This document shows positions 1-9,247 of a DNA stretch of 64,000 nucleotides, piece after piece. This DNA comes from an uncultured Veillonellaceae bacterium (lineage in GTDB: Bacteria; Bacillota; Negativicutes; Veillonellales; Veillonellaceae), in assembly GCA_945867815.1 (NCBI GenBank), contig CAMBIX010000001.1, forward strand, positions 186,001 through 250,000, written 5' to 3'. A program made the position numbers and the translations under genes. The notes beneath the pieces were generated by a model, which saw only the letters and a program-made list of their open reading frames with translations, had not been told where the DNA came from and searched no databases. How positions within the stretch are numbered: position 1 is the stretch's first letter; every line of letters starts with the position of its first letter.

Positions 1-1164
1 CAGGAAGTAAAGTTTGCTGATGATAAGCCTATTTATCGAGCTGTTTATCATGCAATTTTAGAAACTATACAGAATCCTTTGCGGGCTATGGAAACTGGTA
101 GTGGACTCGGGAATGGCGAGAATGCAGAATCATGGTCTATGTCCTTACCAGCAAATAAAGCGGATATGAGTCCAGTTATAGAATCAAATTCTATTAATCA
201 AGAGTCAAAATCTTTATCTGTGGCTGAGCAAATTGCAACAACTGTTAATGTCGATAAAATTTATGGACATCAGACAATTGGCTTATCTGACAAGGCTAAA
301 GAAGAGACGCAGGCCTTTGTAGAACGCCTAAAAAATGAGGGCTATGAACGTCCAGTCATAAATCAGATGGTGCAGGAATCCTTTGAAGGACAGAGTGGCT
401 TCATAGCTGCTAAACCATTGCCTAAAAGTTATACAGAGGAAGATAAGAAGCGCTTTTTTGCAGATGCCTATCATAAGACCATGAATAGACAAGAAGCACC
501 AACTGGCGGTCTTCCTATTAAAGATAAGCAGGTAGTTAATCACGAAGAAGATAAAAATCCTTTTATAGGAAAACAGGAAGAGGCCCATTTGAAAGGGTCT
601 GGTCTCTTGCCTATGGGGCAAGTGGCGTCTTGCTTCATCCTAGCTAAAAAGGGGGATGACTTATATATTATTGATCAGCATGCAGCGCATGAACGCGTTC
701 GCTATGATGCTTTGTGTAAATCAGCAGAAGCTATTCCTATGCAGAATTTATTGTTGCCCATTTACTTAGAAGCGGATGATCAAGAGATGGCTTTGGTAGA
801 AGATAATCAGGATTATTTTCAAGATATAGGCTTTGCTATTAGCTTAGGGGGACCAACACAAATTAAGATTGAAGGTATTCCTGTTGATATTGTCGAATCT
901 AAGGCAGAGGATATGGTACGTTATGTTTTGACCTATTTAGCTGATAATAAAGAACCGACAAAGGCTCAGCTGCGGCATAGTATGCTAGCTTATGCATCTT
1001 GCCGAGGGGCCATTAAGGCTGGGCATAATTTGAATATCTATCAAATGTCTGTGCTTATAGAAGATTTATTTCATACGGATAAACCTTATGTGTGTCCTCA
1101 TGGGCGTCCAACGATTATTAAATTTACACCCGATGAATTAGGCAAATTATTCTTAAGGAGTTAA
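1..1164 (+). CDS. mutL: DNA mismatch repair protein MutL, 3' part
   Basis: The reading frame is open from base 1, so the gene starts before the window. The first residues (EVKFADDKPIYRAVYHAI) match the end of the MutL transducer domain. An acidic, low-complexity linker follows, then the C-terminal dimerisation and endonuclease domain. Visible motifs are DQHAAHERVRYD at bases 673-708 (the nicking-site metal motif DQHA-X2-E-X4-E, here ending in D rather than E), ASCRGAIKAG, and the C-terminal CPHGRPT. MutL links MutS mismatch recognition to strand nicking and excision. The next gene starts 1 bp after the stop codon. Confidence 0.95.
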   Translation, partial: QEVKFADDKPIYRAVYHAILETIQNPLRAMETGSGLGNGENAESWSMSLPANKADMSPVIESNSINQESKSLSVAEQIATTVNVDKIYGHQTIGLSDKAKEETQAFVERLKNEGYERPVINQMVQESFEGQSGFIAAKPLPKSYTEEDKKRFFADAYHKTMNRQEAPTGGLPIKDKQVVNHEEDKNPFIGKQEEAHLKGSGLLPMGQVASCFILAKKGDDLYIIDQHAAHERVRYDALCKSAEAIPMQNLLLPIYLEADDQEMALVEDNQDYFQDIGFAISLGGPTQIKIEGIPVDIVESKAEDMVRYVLTYLADNKEPTKAQLRHSMLAYASCRGAIKAGHNLNIYQMSVLIEDLFHTDKPYVCPHGRPTIIKFTPDELGKLFLRS

Positions 1165-1165
1165 T

Positions 1166-1948
1166 GTGTTATATGTGACAACCTCGCAGAAGGGGGCAGC
1201 TGCCTTTGACCAGGAGGCATTACGAATCGGTCAATTATTGGAGTCACCAGTCATAGATAGAAATGGTGCTTCTTTGTTGGAAGTTTTTACTGAGACTCAG
1301 GCTGATAAGCTTTTAGTTGTTGGTAGTAAAGGTCCTGTTCTGTATACATCTCCTAAGGCTAAACACCAATTTCATATATCTATGGCGCAACTTCGTTTAC
1401 TGGCTTTAAAGCGGGGACAGAGAGATCATTTGTTAGAGGCGGTCGGTTCGATTAAACTTACGTCTTTTTTAGATTGTACAGCTGGCCTTTGCAGTGATAG
1501 TTTGGTTGTCTCCTATGCACATTCTACTTGTCAGCGCCTTTATGCAGTAGAAGGATTAGCTGCTTTGGCTTATATTTCTAATTGGGGCTGTCGACATTTT
1601 AGGCATGAGGATGAAAAGGTAACAGCTGCTTTGCGGCGGATTCAGGTAGTAGCGATGTATTATGAAGACTTACTTCCAAGGTTAAGGAATAATTCCTTTG
1701 ATGTTGTTTATCTGGATCCCATGTTTGAAGTGCCCGTTATGGCTAGTCCCCAGTTTTTATCCTTGCGTGGACAGTTAGTAGAAACAGTTATTAGCCGACC
1801 TATGATTGAGGAGGCTTTACGGGTAGCAAAGTATCGGGTTATTATAAAAGAGCGACCTCATTCCCATCTTTTTAAGACCTATAGGCCGACGCAGCTAGTT
1901 GGTGGTAAATATAGTCGAATTGCCTATGGCATTTATGAGAAAGGTTGA
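1166..1948 (+). CDS. RsmJ-like class I SAM-dependent methyltransferase
   Basis: The protein has 260 residues and starts at GTG, preceded by AAGGAG at 1154-1160. The SAM-binding motif I is LDCTAGLCSDS (residues 102-112) and the catalytic-type motif is YLDPMFE (182-188). Both resemble RsmJ (UPF0341), which in E. coli makes m2G1516 in 16S rRNA. The N-terminal 80 residues are family-specific. It lies between mutL and miaA and is translationally coupled to both: its stop codon overlaps a possible upstream TTG of miaA. The RNA target is inferred from the family and not proven for this gene. Confidence 0.75.
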   Translation: MLYVTTSQKGAAAFDQEALRIGQLLESPVIDRNGASLLEVFTETQADKLLVVGSKGPVLYTSPKAKHQFHISMAQLRLLALKRGQRDHLLEAVGSIKLTSFLDCTAGLCSDSLVVSYAHSTCQRLYAVEGLAALAYISNWGCRHFRHEDEKVTAALRRIQVVAMYYEDLLPRLRNNSFDVVYLDPMFEVPVMASPQFLSLRGQLVETVISRPMIEEALRVAKYRVIIKERPHSHLFKTYRPTQLVGGKYSRIAYGIYEKG

Positions 1949-1953
1949 TAGGT

Positions 1954-2892
1954 ATGGAGCATTTGCTTACTATTGTTGGGCCTACGGCAGTAGGTAAGAC
2001 GGCTTTAACAGTTCAATTGGCCACGTATTTACATACAGCTGTTATATCTGGTGATGCGTATCAAGTGTATCGAGGCTTGTCCATAGGGACAGCCAAACCA
2101 ACGGTAGAAGAGCGGGCTGGCATACCTCATTATTTAATCGACATATGTAATCCAGACGATTCGTATAATGTAGCTGATTTTCAAGAGGCAGCCTCTCATT
2201 ATATAAAAAAAATGAATGCAGATGGACATATACCTATTTTATCAGGTGGTACAGGGCTTTATGTACAAGCCTTATTAGAAGGGTATCAGTTCTCAGATAG
2301 GCCACCGAATCAGAAGTTGCGGCATTTTTTAGATGGACTGGTAGCGGAAAAGGGACAGACTGGTTTACAGGCTTATGCACAAGAATTAGCTGCTAAAAAA
2401 GGTATTAATTTACCGTTTACGGACAAGCATCGTCTTTATCGGACAATTGAATTAATAGACGCTGGTGATACAGCTTCTTTATTAGCTCCACGCAAGCAGG
2501 GACTTATTTATGATGGTCCTGTTATAGGGCTTAAGCGAGAGCGAAGCGCTTTATATGACCGCATCAACCGGCGTGTTGATAGTATGGTAGAGCAAGGTTT
2601 GTTTACGGAGGTAGCAGGGCTTCTTGAGGCTGGTTTATCACCAGATGCGCAATCTTTAACGGGTATTGGCTATAGGGAGATTGTAGCCTATTATAAGGGA
2701 CTCTTGTCTAAAGAAGAGGCTATCGAAGCGATAAAAAAACACACGCGTCATTTTGCCAAGCGACAGATTACTTGGTATAAGCGTATGCCTTATATTACAT
2801 GGTTGTCTATTGATGAAGATATGACAGATATAGATATTTTTGAACAAGCAAAGAAGCTAGTAAAAGGAAGATTTGATGATTTCATTAGATAA
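1954..2892 (+). CDS. miaA: tRNA dimethylallyltransferase MiaA
   Basis: The protein transfers dimethylallyl from DMAPP to N6 of A37 in tRNAs that read UNN codons. It has 312 residues. The P-loop is GPTAVGKT (9-16), followed by the YQVYRGLSIGTAKP substrate motif and the LTGIGYREI and RQITWYKR motifs near the C-terminus. ATG 1954 is chosen because AAAGG at 1940-1944 sits 9 nt upstream. A TTG at 1945 would leave no room for a ribosome binding site. It overlaps the next gene by 17 nt. Confidence 0.95.
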   Translation: MEHLLTIVGPTAVGKTALTVQLATYLHTAVISGDAYQVYRGLSIGTAKPTVEERAGIPHYLIDICNPDDSYNVADFQEAASHYIKKMNADGHIPILSGGTGLYVQALLEGYQFSDRPPNQKLRHFLDGLVAEKGQTGLQAYAQELAAKKGINLPFTDKHRLYRTIELIDAGDTASLLAPRKQGLIYDGPVIGLKRERSALYDRINRRVDSMVEQGLFTEVAGLLEAGLSPDAQSLTGIGYREIVAYYKGLLSKEEAIEAIKKHTRHFAKRQITWYKRMPYITWLSIDEDMTDIDIFEQAKKLVKGRFDDFIR

Positions 2893-4120
2893 ATTAAAGC
2901 AAGAGGCAATGCAGTTAGCCGCGCCTGCTTTTTCTAAATTTGAAGATACAGCTGTTTATAATACAGAAAAGGTATTAAGGGCTTTTAAAGATTGCCAAGT
3001 ATCAGCTTATCATTTTACGGGTACGACGGGCTATGGTTATGATGATATAGGTCGTGAAAAATTGGATGAAGTTTTTGCCCATGTTTTCCGTGGGGAAAAG
3101 GCTTTAGTAAGACCACAATTTGTATCAGGCACGCATGCTTTAGCGACGACGCTAAAGGCTTTATTAGGTAGTGGCAAGGAAGGACATACTTTTATTTATG
3201 CCGTAGGGCAGCCTTATGATACGATGCAGTCGGTTATTGGAGAGACACATCCAGTACGACATTCTTTAAAAGAGTATGGCTTTCATTATAAGGAAATTCC
3301 ATTAATTAATAACACCTACGATTTACCAGCTATTGTAGAAGCTGTTGATACAGATACGAGGGTTGTGGTTATCCAACGGTCTCGTGGTTATAGTACACGT
3401 AATCCCTTATCTATAGAGGATATTCGTAAGATTGTTAGTGCCGTTAAGGCTAAGAATCCTAAGACGATTTGTTTTGTCGATAATTGTTATGGGGAATTCA
3501 CAGAAAAAGAAGAGCCATTAGAAGTCGGTGCTGATATTATGGCGGGGTCCTTAATAAAAAATGCTGGCGCTGGTATGGCACCGACAGGCGCGTATGTAGT
3601 AGGCCGAGCTGATTTAGTAGATGACGTAGCTTATGAATTAACGGCGCCAGGCTTAGGTGATCATTTAGGTTCTTATACGCCGGGGTATCGTTTGTTTTTC
3701 CAGGGTCTTTTTATGGCGCCTCATGTAGTATTGCAGGCTTTAAAAGGGGCTGTGTATACGGCAGCTGTAGGCACTTTGTTAGGCTATGAGGTGTTTCCTC
3801 AGGTTGATGAAGATCGATATGATTTAATACAGGCTATTAATTTGCATTCTGGAGAGGAAATGCAATGGTTTTGCCAAGGAATGCAGGCCTATTCTCCTGT
3901 TGATGCACATGTCGTGCCAGTACCTGGTGATATGCCTGGTTATGAGGATCAGATTATTATGGCGGGAGGCACCTTTGTACAAGGTTCATCTATAGAGCTA
4001 AGTGCAGATGGACCGATTCGCCCGCCTTATACTATTTTTATGCAGGGAGGGCTTGTTTTTGAACACTCTTTGCTAGGTATTTTAGGAGCCGCTAAGGAAT
4101 TATTGGCTCATCGTAAGTAA
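2876..4120 (+). CDS. Methionine gamma-lyase family PLP protein (YnbB-like)
   Basis: This 414-residue fold-type I PLP enzyme belongs to the Met_gamma_lyase / aluminium-resistance family (B. subtilis YnbB). The PLP lysine is probably K228 in GSLIKNAGAGMAPTG, and D202 in VDNCYGEF would contact the pyridine nitrogen. SGTHAL (84-89) is the usual phosphate-side motif. ATG 2876 is preferred over TTG 2873 because the GGAAG box lies 5 nt upstream. It sits inside a mutL-miaA-mnmA block of genes. Cellular substrate is unknown; the family name rests on similarity to sulfur-amino-acid lyases. Confidence 0.85.
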   Translation: MISLDKLKQEAMQLAAPAFSKFEDTAVYNTEKVLRAFKDCQVSAYHFTGTTGYGYDDIGREKLDEVFAHVFRGEKALVRPQFVSGTHALATTLKALLGSGKEGHTFIYAVGQPYDTMQSVIGETHPVRHSLKEYGFHYKEIPLINNTYDLPAIVEAVDTDTRVVVIQRSRGYSTRNPLSIEDIRKIVSAVKAKNPKTICFVDNCYGEFTEKEEPLEVGADIMAGSLIKNAGAGMAPTGAYVVGRADLVDDVAYELTAPGLGDHLGSYTPGYRLFFQGLFMAPHVVLQALKGAVYTAAVGTLLGYEVFPQVDEDRYDLIQAINLHSGEEMQWFCQGMQAYSPVDAHVVPVPGDMPGYEDQIIMAGGTFVQGSSIELSADGPIRPPYTIFMQGGLVFEHSLLGILGAAKELLAHRK

Positions 4121-4170
4121 TATTATACATAGTCAGACTTTCACTCTGTCCCATGTATGAGGAGGAACAA

Positions 4171-5232
4171 ATGAATAAAGTAGTAGCTGTGGCTATGAGT
4201 GGTGGTGTTGATAGTTCATTAACAGCTAAGTTGTTAATGGAACAAGGATATGATGTATTTGGTATTACTATGCAGCTTTGGGTGAATGGGTTAGGTGATG
4301 ATAAGCCATCTCCAGCTGTCATAGATGCTAAGAAAATGTGTGATTATTTAGGCATTAAACATTATGTATTAAACGCACGTGAACAGTTTTATAATGATGT
4401 TGTACAATACTTTGTATCTGAATATGCTGGGGGACGTACACCGAATCCATGTGTCTTTTGCGATAAGCATATTAAGTTTGGTCTTTTATTGGATAAGGCA
4501 CTTTCTTTGGGTGCTACCCATATGGTAACGGGGCACTATGCTCAAGTAAGATATAATGAAGACACTAAGTTATATGAACTTCACAAGGGTATGGATTCAG
4601 CTAAAGATCAAAGTTATGTTTTATATACTTTGAATCAAAAAATTCTTAGTCATTTGATGTTTCCGTTAGGAGGACAGAAAAAGACGGTAACTAGACAGAT
4701 GGCAGCTGATAGGGGTCTGCCAGTGGCAACAAAACCAGATAGTGAAGATATTTGTTTCTTGCCAGATAATGACTATAAGACTTTTATGCAAAAGCAATTA
4801 GGCAAGAATATAAAACCTGGTAATATTGTTCATGAAAACGGACAGATATTAGGCTGGCATAACGGTTTGTTTAACTATACGATTGGCCAGCGTAAGGGTT
4901 TAGGCATTGCTTATCCTTATCCCTTATATGTTATTCGTTTAGATGGGCAAAAGAATGAAGTGATTGTAGGGCCTAATGATAGTTTGTTTACTAAAAAACT
5001 AATTTGTAAGTCCTATAACTTCTTGTCTGGACAGATACCTAAACGATTGGAAACGACAGGTAAAATTCGCTATGCGGCCCAGCCAGCAGATTGTCTAGCG
5101 ACTATATTAGATGATGGTACTATGGAAGTGGTTTTTAAGGAACCACAACGAGCCATTACGCAGGGACAATCAGTTGTCTTTTATGATGGCACACAGGTAC
5201 TGGGTGGCGGCGTTATTGATAGTGTTTGTTAG
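4171..5232 (+). CDS. mnmA: tRNA 2-thiouridylase MnmA
   Basis: MnmA adenylates and thiolates U34 of tRNA Lys, Glu and Gln to make s2U. The protein has 353 residues. It has the PP-loop SGGVDSS (10-16), the catalytic cysteine C97 in NPCVFCDKHIKF and the second cysteine C195 in PDSEDICF. The start is set by GGAGGA at 4161-4166, 4 nt before ATG 4171; the in-frame ATG at 4153 has no such box. A later gene in the window (mnmM) acts on the same wobble uridine. Confidence 0.95.
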   Translation: MNKVVAVAMSGGVDSSLTAKLLMEQGYDVFGITMQLWVNGLGDDKPSPAVIDAKKMCDYLGIKHYVLNAREQFYNDVVQYFVSEYAGGRTPNPCVFCDKHIKFGLLLDKALSLGATHMVTGHYAQVRYNEDTKLYELHKGMDSAKDQSYVLYTLNQKILSHLMFPLGGQKKTVTRQMAADRGLPVATKPDSEDICFLPDNDYKTFMQKQLGKNIKPGNIVHENGQILGWHNGLFNYTIGQRKGLGIAYPYPLYVIRLDGQKNEVIVGPNDSLFTKKLICKSYNFLSGQIPKRLETTGKIRYAAQPADCLATILDDGTMEVVFKEPQRAITQGQSVVFYDGTQVLGGGVIDSVC

Positions 5233-5243
5233 TGAGGTAAGAA

Positions 5244-7046
5244 ATGGCATCGACAGATCATATTCGTAATTTTTGTATTATTGCCCATATTGATCATGGT
5301 AAGTCTACTATTGCAGACCGATTAATTGAAAAAACAGGGGCTCTGACTAAGCGGGAAATGGAAGACCAAGTATTGGATTCTATGGACTTAGAACGCGAAC
5401 GAGGGATTACCATTAAGGCTCAAGCTGTCCGTTTAAATTATAAGGGGAAAGATGGCAAGGATTATCTATTAAACTTAATTGATACACCAGGCCATGTTGA
5501 CTTTAGTTATGAAGTGTCACGTTCCTTAGCTGCTTGTGAAGGGGCTTTGCTAGTTGTCGATGCGGCTCAAGGGGTGGAAGCGCAGACCCTGGCTAACGTA
5601 TATTTAGCTTTAGATCATGATTTAGAAATTATTCCTGTTATTAATAAGATTGATTTACCTAGTGCAGACCCTGACCGAGTTAAAAAAGAAATTGAAGATA
5701 TTATTGGCTTAGACGCATCAGATGCTATTTTAGCTAGTGCTAAGTCAGGCATTGGCATTGAAGAGATATTGGATGCTATTGTGGACCGTGTACCGGCACC
5801 GCCTGATAAGTCGGATCAACCGCTGCGAGCTCTTATCTTTGACTCTCGTTTCGACTCCTATAAGGGCGCTATTGCTTACGTACGGGTTAAAGAAGGGACT
5901 TTAAAAACAAAAGATATGATCCGTATGATGCATAACAATAGTGATTTTGAAGTGACTGAATTAGCCGTGCACACGCCTAATTTAGTAGCTGTTGATGAAC
6001 TACCTTGTGGTGCAGTAGGTTGCGTAGCCGCCAGTATTAAAAATGTAGCGGATTGTCATGTAGGGGATACCATTACGCATGCGGATAAACCAGCAGCCGA
6101 ACCTTTGCCTGGTTATCGTAAAGCTGTATCTATGGTATATTGTGGTCTCTATCCAACAGATAGTAAGGACTATGAGAATCTTCGTGATGCCTTAGAAAAA
6201 TTAAACTTAAATGATGCCGCCCTAGAGTACGAACCAGAAACGTCATTAGCCTTAGGCTTCGGCTTCCGTTGTGGCTTCTTAGGCCTCTTGCATATGGATG
6301 TTATTCAAGAACGCTTAGAACGTGAATATAATTTGTCTTTAATTACAACGGCACCAAGTGTTAACTATAAGGTATATAAGACTAATGGAGAACTTCTAGA
6401 AGTTGATAATCCGTCTAAATTACCGCCACCAACAGAGATTGATTATATTGAAGAGCCGTATGTAAAGGCTACAACAATTGTTCCTAAAGACTTTGTTGGT
6501 GCCATTATGGAACTATCACAAGACAAACGCGGTGAATACCAGAGTATGGAATATTTGGATGAAACGCGTGTTTCTATAGTGTATCATCTGCCTTTAAGTG
6601 AAATTATTTATGATTATTTTGATAAATTGAAGTCAGCGACTAAAGGTTATGCCTCATTAGATTATGAATTAATTGGTTATAAGACATCGCCTATGGTTAA
6701 GATGGATATTCTTCTTAATGGTGAGCCAGTAGATGCCTTAAGTATTATTGTACACAAGGATAGGGCGGCTATTCGTGGACGAGCTTTGGCAGAAAAGCTA
6801 AAAGAATTAATCCCACGGCAGATGTTTGAAATCCCTATTCAAGCAGCTATTGGTAACAAGATTGTAGCTCGTGAAACAGTAAAGGCTTGGCGTAAGGACG
6901 TATTAGCTAAGTGCTATGGCGGGGATATTTCTCGTAAGCGTAAATTGTTGGAAAAACAAAAACAAGGTAAAAAACGTATGAAGGCTGTCGGTAGTGTAGA
7001 AATACCGCAAGAAGCCTTTATGGCCATTTTAAAGGTTGATGATTGA
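5244..7046 (+). CDS. lepA: Elongation factor 4 (LepA)
   Basis: LepA is a ribosome-binding translational GTPase that back-translocates or assists ribosome assembly. It has 600 residues, the usual length. G1 is AHIDHGKST (14-22), followed by the switch region RERGIT, DTPGH and NKID. The C-terminal LepA-specific domain includes [21 protein letters not shown] and the lysine-rich [15 protein letters not shown]. It ends in TGATG, so hemW begins at the stop codon. The lepA-hemW pair is common in Firmicutes. Confidence 0.97.
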   Translation: MASTDHIRNFCIIAHIDHGKSTIADRLIEKTGALTKREMEDQVLDSMDLERERGITIKAQAVRLNYKGKDGKDYLLNLIDTPGHVDFSYEVSRSLAACEGALLVVDAAQGVEAQTLANVYLALDHDLEIIPVINKIDLPSADPDRVKKEIEDIIGLDASDAILASAKSGIGIEEILDAIVDRVPAPPDKSDQPLRALIFDSRFDSYKGAIAYVRVKEGTLKTKDMIRMMHNNSDFEVTELAVHTPNLVAVDELPCGAVGCVAASIKNVADCHVGDTITHADKPAAEPLPGYRKAVSMVYCGLYPTDSKDYENLRDALEKLNLNDAALEYEPETSLALGFGFRCGFLGLLHMDVIQERLEREYNLSLITTAPSVNYKVYKTNGELLEVDNPSKLPPPTEIDYIEEPYVKATTIVPKDFVGAIMELSQDKRGEYQSMEYLDETRVSIVYHLPLSEIIYDYFDKLKSATKGYASLDYELIGYKTSPMVKMDILLNGEPVDALSIIVHKDRAAIRGRALAEKLKELIPRQMFEIPIQAAIGNKIVARETVKAWRKDVLAKCYGGDISRKRKLLEKQKQGKKRMKAVGSVEIPQEAFMAILKVDD

Positions 7047-8338
7047 TGACAAAATTGAATCAAACAAAAAGGGATATGGGGATTTATCTTCATATCCCTT
7101 TTTGTAAAGAAAAATGTATATATTGTGATTTTCCTTCCTACCAAGGATTAGAAGCTTATTATGATAGCTATATAGAGGCTCTTGAAGGTGAAATCCGTCT
7201 TTTGCAAGTTGAAGAACCGTGGCTAAGAACGTTACCTATACAGACCTTTTATATAGGGGGCGGCACACCTAATGTTCTATCTCTTAAACAATGGAAAAAG
7301 TTGTTAGGTATTCTGGCTAAGTATTTTGTTTATACACCTTCTATGGAATGGACGGTGGAAATGAATCCTGGCTTAAGTGAAAAACAATTTGCTCTATTAC
7401 AGTTATGGAAAGAGGCCGGCATCAATCGGATTAGTTTAGGTATTCAAACCTTTAACAATAAGCAGCTCGCTTTCTTACATAGGGGACATACTAAGCAAGA
7501 TGTGTATCATACGGTAGAGACTTTGCTTAAGGTGGGCATTAAGAATATCAGTGGTGATTTAATATATGGCCTGCCTGGCCAATCGCTAGTCGATTGGCAG
7601 ACTCAATTAGGACAGATTGTAGAGCTACCTTTAACGCATGTCTCTGTTTATGGGTTACAGCTAGAAGAAGGAACACTTTTGGAGCGTATGGTTAAGAGTG
7701 GTTCTATTAAATTGGCCGATGAAGATACCCTTGATACTATGTATGATTTGATGTGTTCTTATTTGCCTAGTAAGGGATTTGAGCGGTATGAAATATCTAA
7801 TTTTGCAAGGCCAGGCTATGAGAGTCAGCATAATTCGCGGTATTGGCAGTATAAGGAATATATAGGCTTTGGCGCCGGTTCTCATGGCTTTTATAAGCCG
7901 TCTCTAAATAGTTCTTATATGACTAGTATGGAGAATTCGGGTGCGGAAGTTATGGATGAAAAAGACGATTCTATAAAAGAAAGAATGAGGAAGACGGTTA
8001 ACTTCGATAGCTCTTATATACGCTATGGCAATCACCCTTATGTAGTTCCGTATATAAATAAAGTAAGGCAGGGGATGCTGCCGCAAGTGGAAACGGTAGC
8101 TATTGATAGCAAACGATTCGAAGAAGATTTTTGCTTTTTAGCTTTGCGTATGCTTAGGGAAGGCTTACAGGAAGAGGCATTTTATTTAGCTACTGGTAAG
8201 GAACTATCTTCTGTCTTTGGGCAAACACTAGATGAATTGCTGACCAAGGGCCTATTATTTTACCAAGAGGGACGATATTGTTTGACGCCTTTGGGGGCTA
8301 AAGAAGGCAATTATGTATTTTCTCAATTTATTAGGTAA
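7046..8338 (+). CDS. hemW: Heme chaperone HemW (radical SAM)
   Basis: This 430-residue radical SAM protein has the CX3CX2C cluster motif at C20, C24 and C27 (HIPFCKEKCIYCDF) and the SAM-binding FYIGGGTPNVL. The family was once annotated as oxygen-independent coproporphyrinogen III oxidase; HemW proteins bind heme and deliver it. ATG 7046 overlaps the lepA stop by one base, with AAAGG at 7031-7035. A start at residue 11 (base 7076) is also possible, since GGGAT precedes it closely. Confidence 0.88.
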   Translation: MTKLNQTKRDMGIYLHIPFCKEKCIYCDFPSYQGLEAYYDSYIEALEGEIRLLQVEEPWLRTLPIQTFYIGGGTPNVLSLKQWKKLLGILAKYFVYTPSMEWTVEMNPGLSEKQFALLQLWKEAGINRISLGIQTFNNKQLAFLHRGHTKQDVYHTVETLLKVGIKNISGDLIYGLPGQSLVDWQTQLGQIVELPLTHVSVYGLQLEEGTLLERMVKSGSIKLADEDTLDTMYDLMCSYLPSKGFERYEISNFARPGYESQHNSRYWQYKEYIGFGAGSHGFYKPSLNSSYMTSMENSGAEVMDEKDDSIKERMRKTVNFDSSYIRYGNHPYVVPYINKVRQGMLPQVETVAIDSKRFEEDFCFLALRMLREGLQEEAFYLATGKELSSVFGQTLDELLTKGLLFYQEGRYCLTPLGAKEGNYVFSQFIR

Positions 8339-8420
8339 AAGATAAGAAAAGGAAGAGTTAGTCTAGATAGTTTTCAGTAAAGAAAAGTATATGTGGGTTA
8401 TAAAAATAGGACTATGAAGC

Positions 8421-8441
8421 GGTATGAAGATTATTCATACC
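8421..8441. other. Small perfect hairpin after hemW
   Basis: Perfect 8-bp arms (GGTATGAA and TTCATACC) flank a 5-nt loop. No T-run follows, so it is not a typical intrinsic terminator. It is the only structure I can see in the 190 bp between hemW and the small reductase gene; it could be a pause site or an operator. Confidence 0.35.
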
Positions 8442-8530
8442 TTTGCCGGTAGTTGCCTAAGTAACATATAGAAGATGAGAATGTTGATAATCTGTAAGAA
8501 TATGAGTGATAAGTGAGAAGGAGCTAATTT

Positions 8531-9127
8531 ATGAAGACAACGATTATTTTACATTCTTTGTTTAGTGAGTTTTCCAAAGAACAGTTGCATGGGATTATTG
8601 ATTTAGCTGATAAATACGGTGCTTCTTTTCGTGTCGTTGTTACAGGTATTCAATTATATAATGTGGAAGCAGAAGATAAACCTAAGATTTTATCCCAATT
8701 GCCTAAAGGAGTAAAACAGGTCATTCATGCTGGTGTTAATTCGATTACTTGTTGTCGAGGAACAGATGGTTGTTCTCATGCTTTTATGCAGACAATTCCT
8801 TTAGGAAAAGCTTTAGATACTAAACATTTTGGTCGGCCATTGCCTAATAAGCTACGTATTGGTATTAGTGGCTGTACTCGCTGTTGTGCAGAGCCGATGA
8901 TTAAAGATATTGGCTTGTATGGTTTGCCTGATGGTTTTGTTTTAACGGCAGGCGGCAAGAGCGGAGCTCATCCTAAGGGCGGCGAAATATTAGTTAAAGG
9001 TCTTAGCCCAGAAGAAGCACAAGAAAAAATTGAATACTTATTAGATTGGTATGAAAAAGAGGCTATGCCTAAAGAACGGTTTACTCATTTGTTAGAACGT
9101 TTGGGAAATCCTTTTACTGATAAATAG
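8531..9127 (+). CDS. Small single-domain siroheme / 4Fe-4S sulfite (nitrite) reductase
   Basis: This 198-residue protein has a nitrite/sulfite reductase ferredoxin-like half-domain (about residues 15-70) followed by the siroheme and 4Fe-4S domain. The cluster ligands form the full CX5C...CX3C pattern: C75 and C81 (CRGTDGC), then C115 and C119 (CTRCC). Ordinary sulfite reductase subunits have about 400-570 residues; this size fits the small assimilatory-type enzyme known from Desulfovibrio. GAAGGAG lies upstream of ATG 8531, and a terminator follows, so it is probably monocistronic. The natural substrate (sulfite, nitrite or other) cannot be told from sequence. Confidence 0.82.
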   Translation: MKTTIILHSLFSEFSKEQLHGIIDLADKYGASFRVVVTGIQLYNVEAEDKPKILSQLPKGVKQVIHAGVNSITCCRGTDGCSHAFMQTIPLGKALDTKHFGRPLPNKLRIGISGCTRCCAEPMIKDIGLYGLPDGFVLTAGGKSGAHPKGGEILVKGLSPEEAQEKIEYLLDWYEKEAMPKERFTHLLERLGNPFTDK

Positions 9128-9140
9128 CTACTAGCTTACA

Positions 9141-9188
9141 TCTCTTATATCCTGTATGATAATTGTACGTGGATGTAAGAGATTTTTT
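9141..9188 (+). terminator. Intrinsic terminator of the small reductase gene
   Basis: Arms TCTCTTATATCC (9141-9152) and GGATGTAAGAGA (9171-9182) pair with one wobble, followed directly by six T. It separates the reductase gene from azlCD. Confidence 0.8.
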
Positions 9189-9247
9189 ATTTCACTTAGT
9201 AGGCGTGATTAGCAAAGAATGAGAAAAGAGAGGCTAGGGCGATTGGT

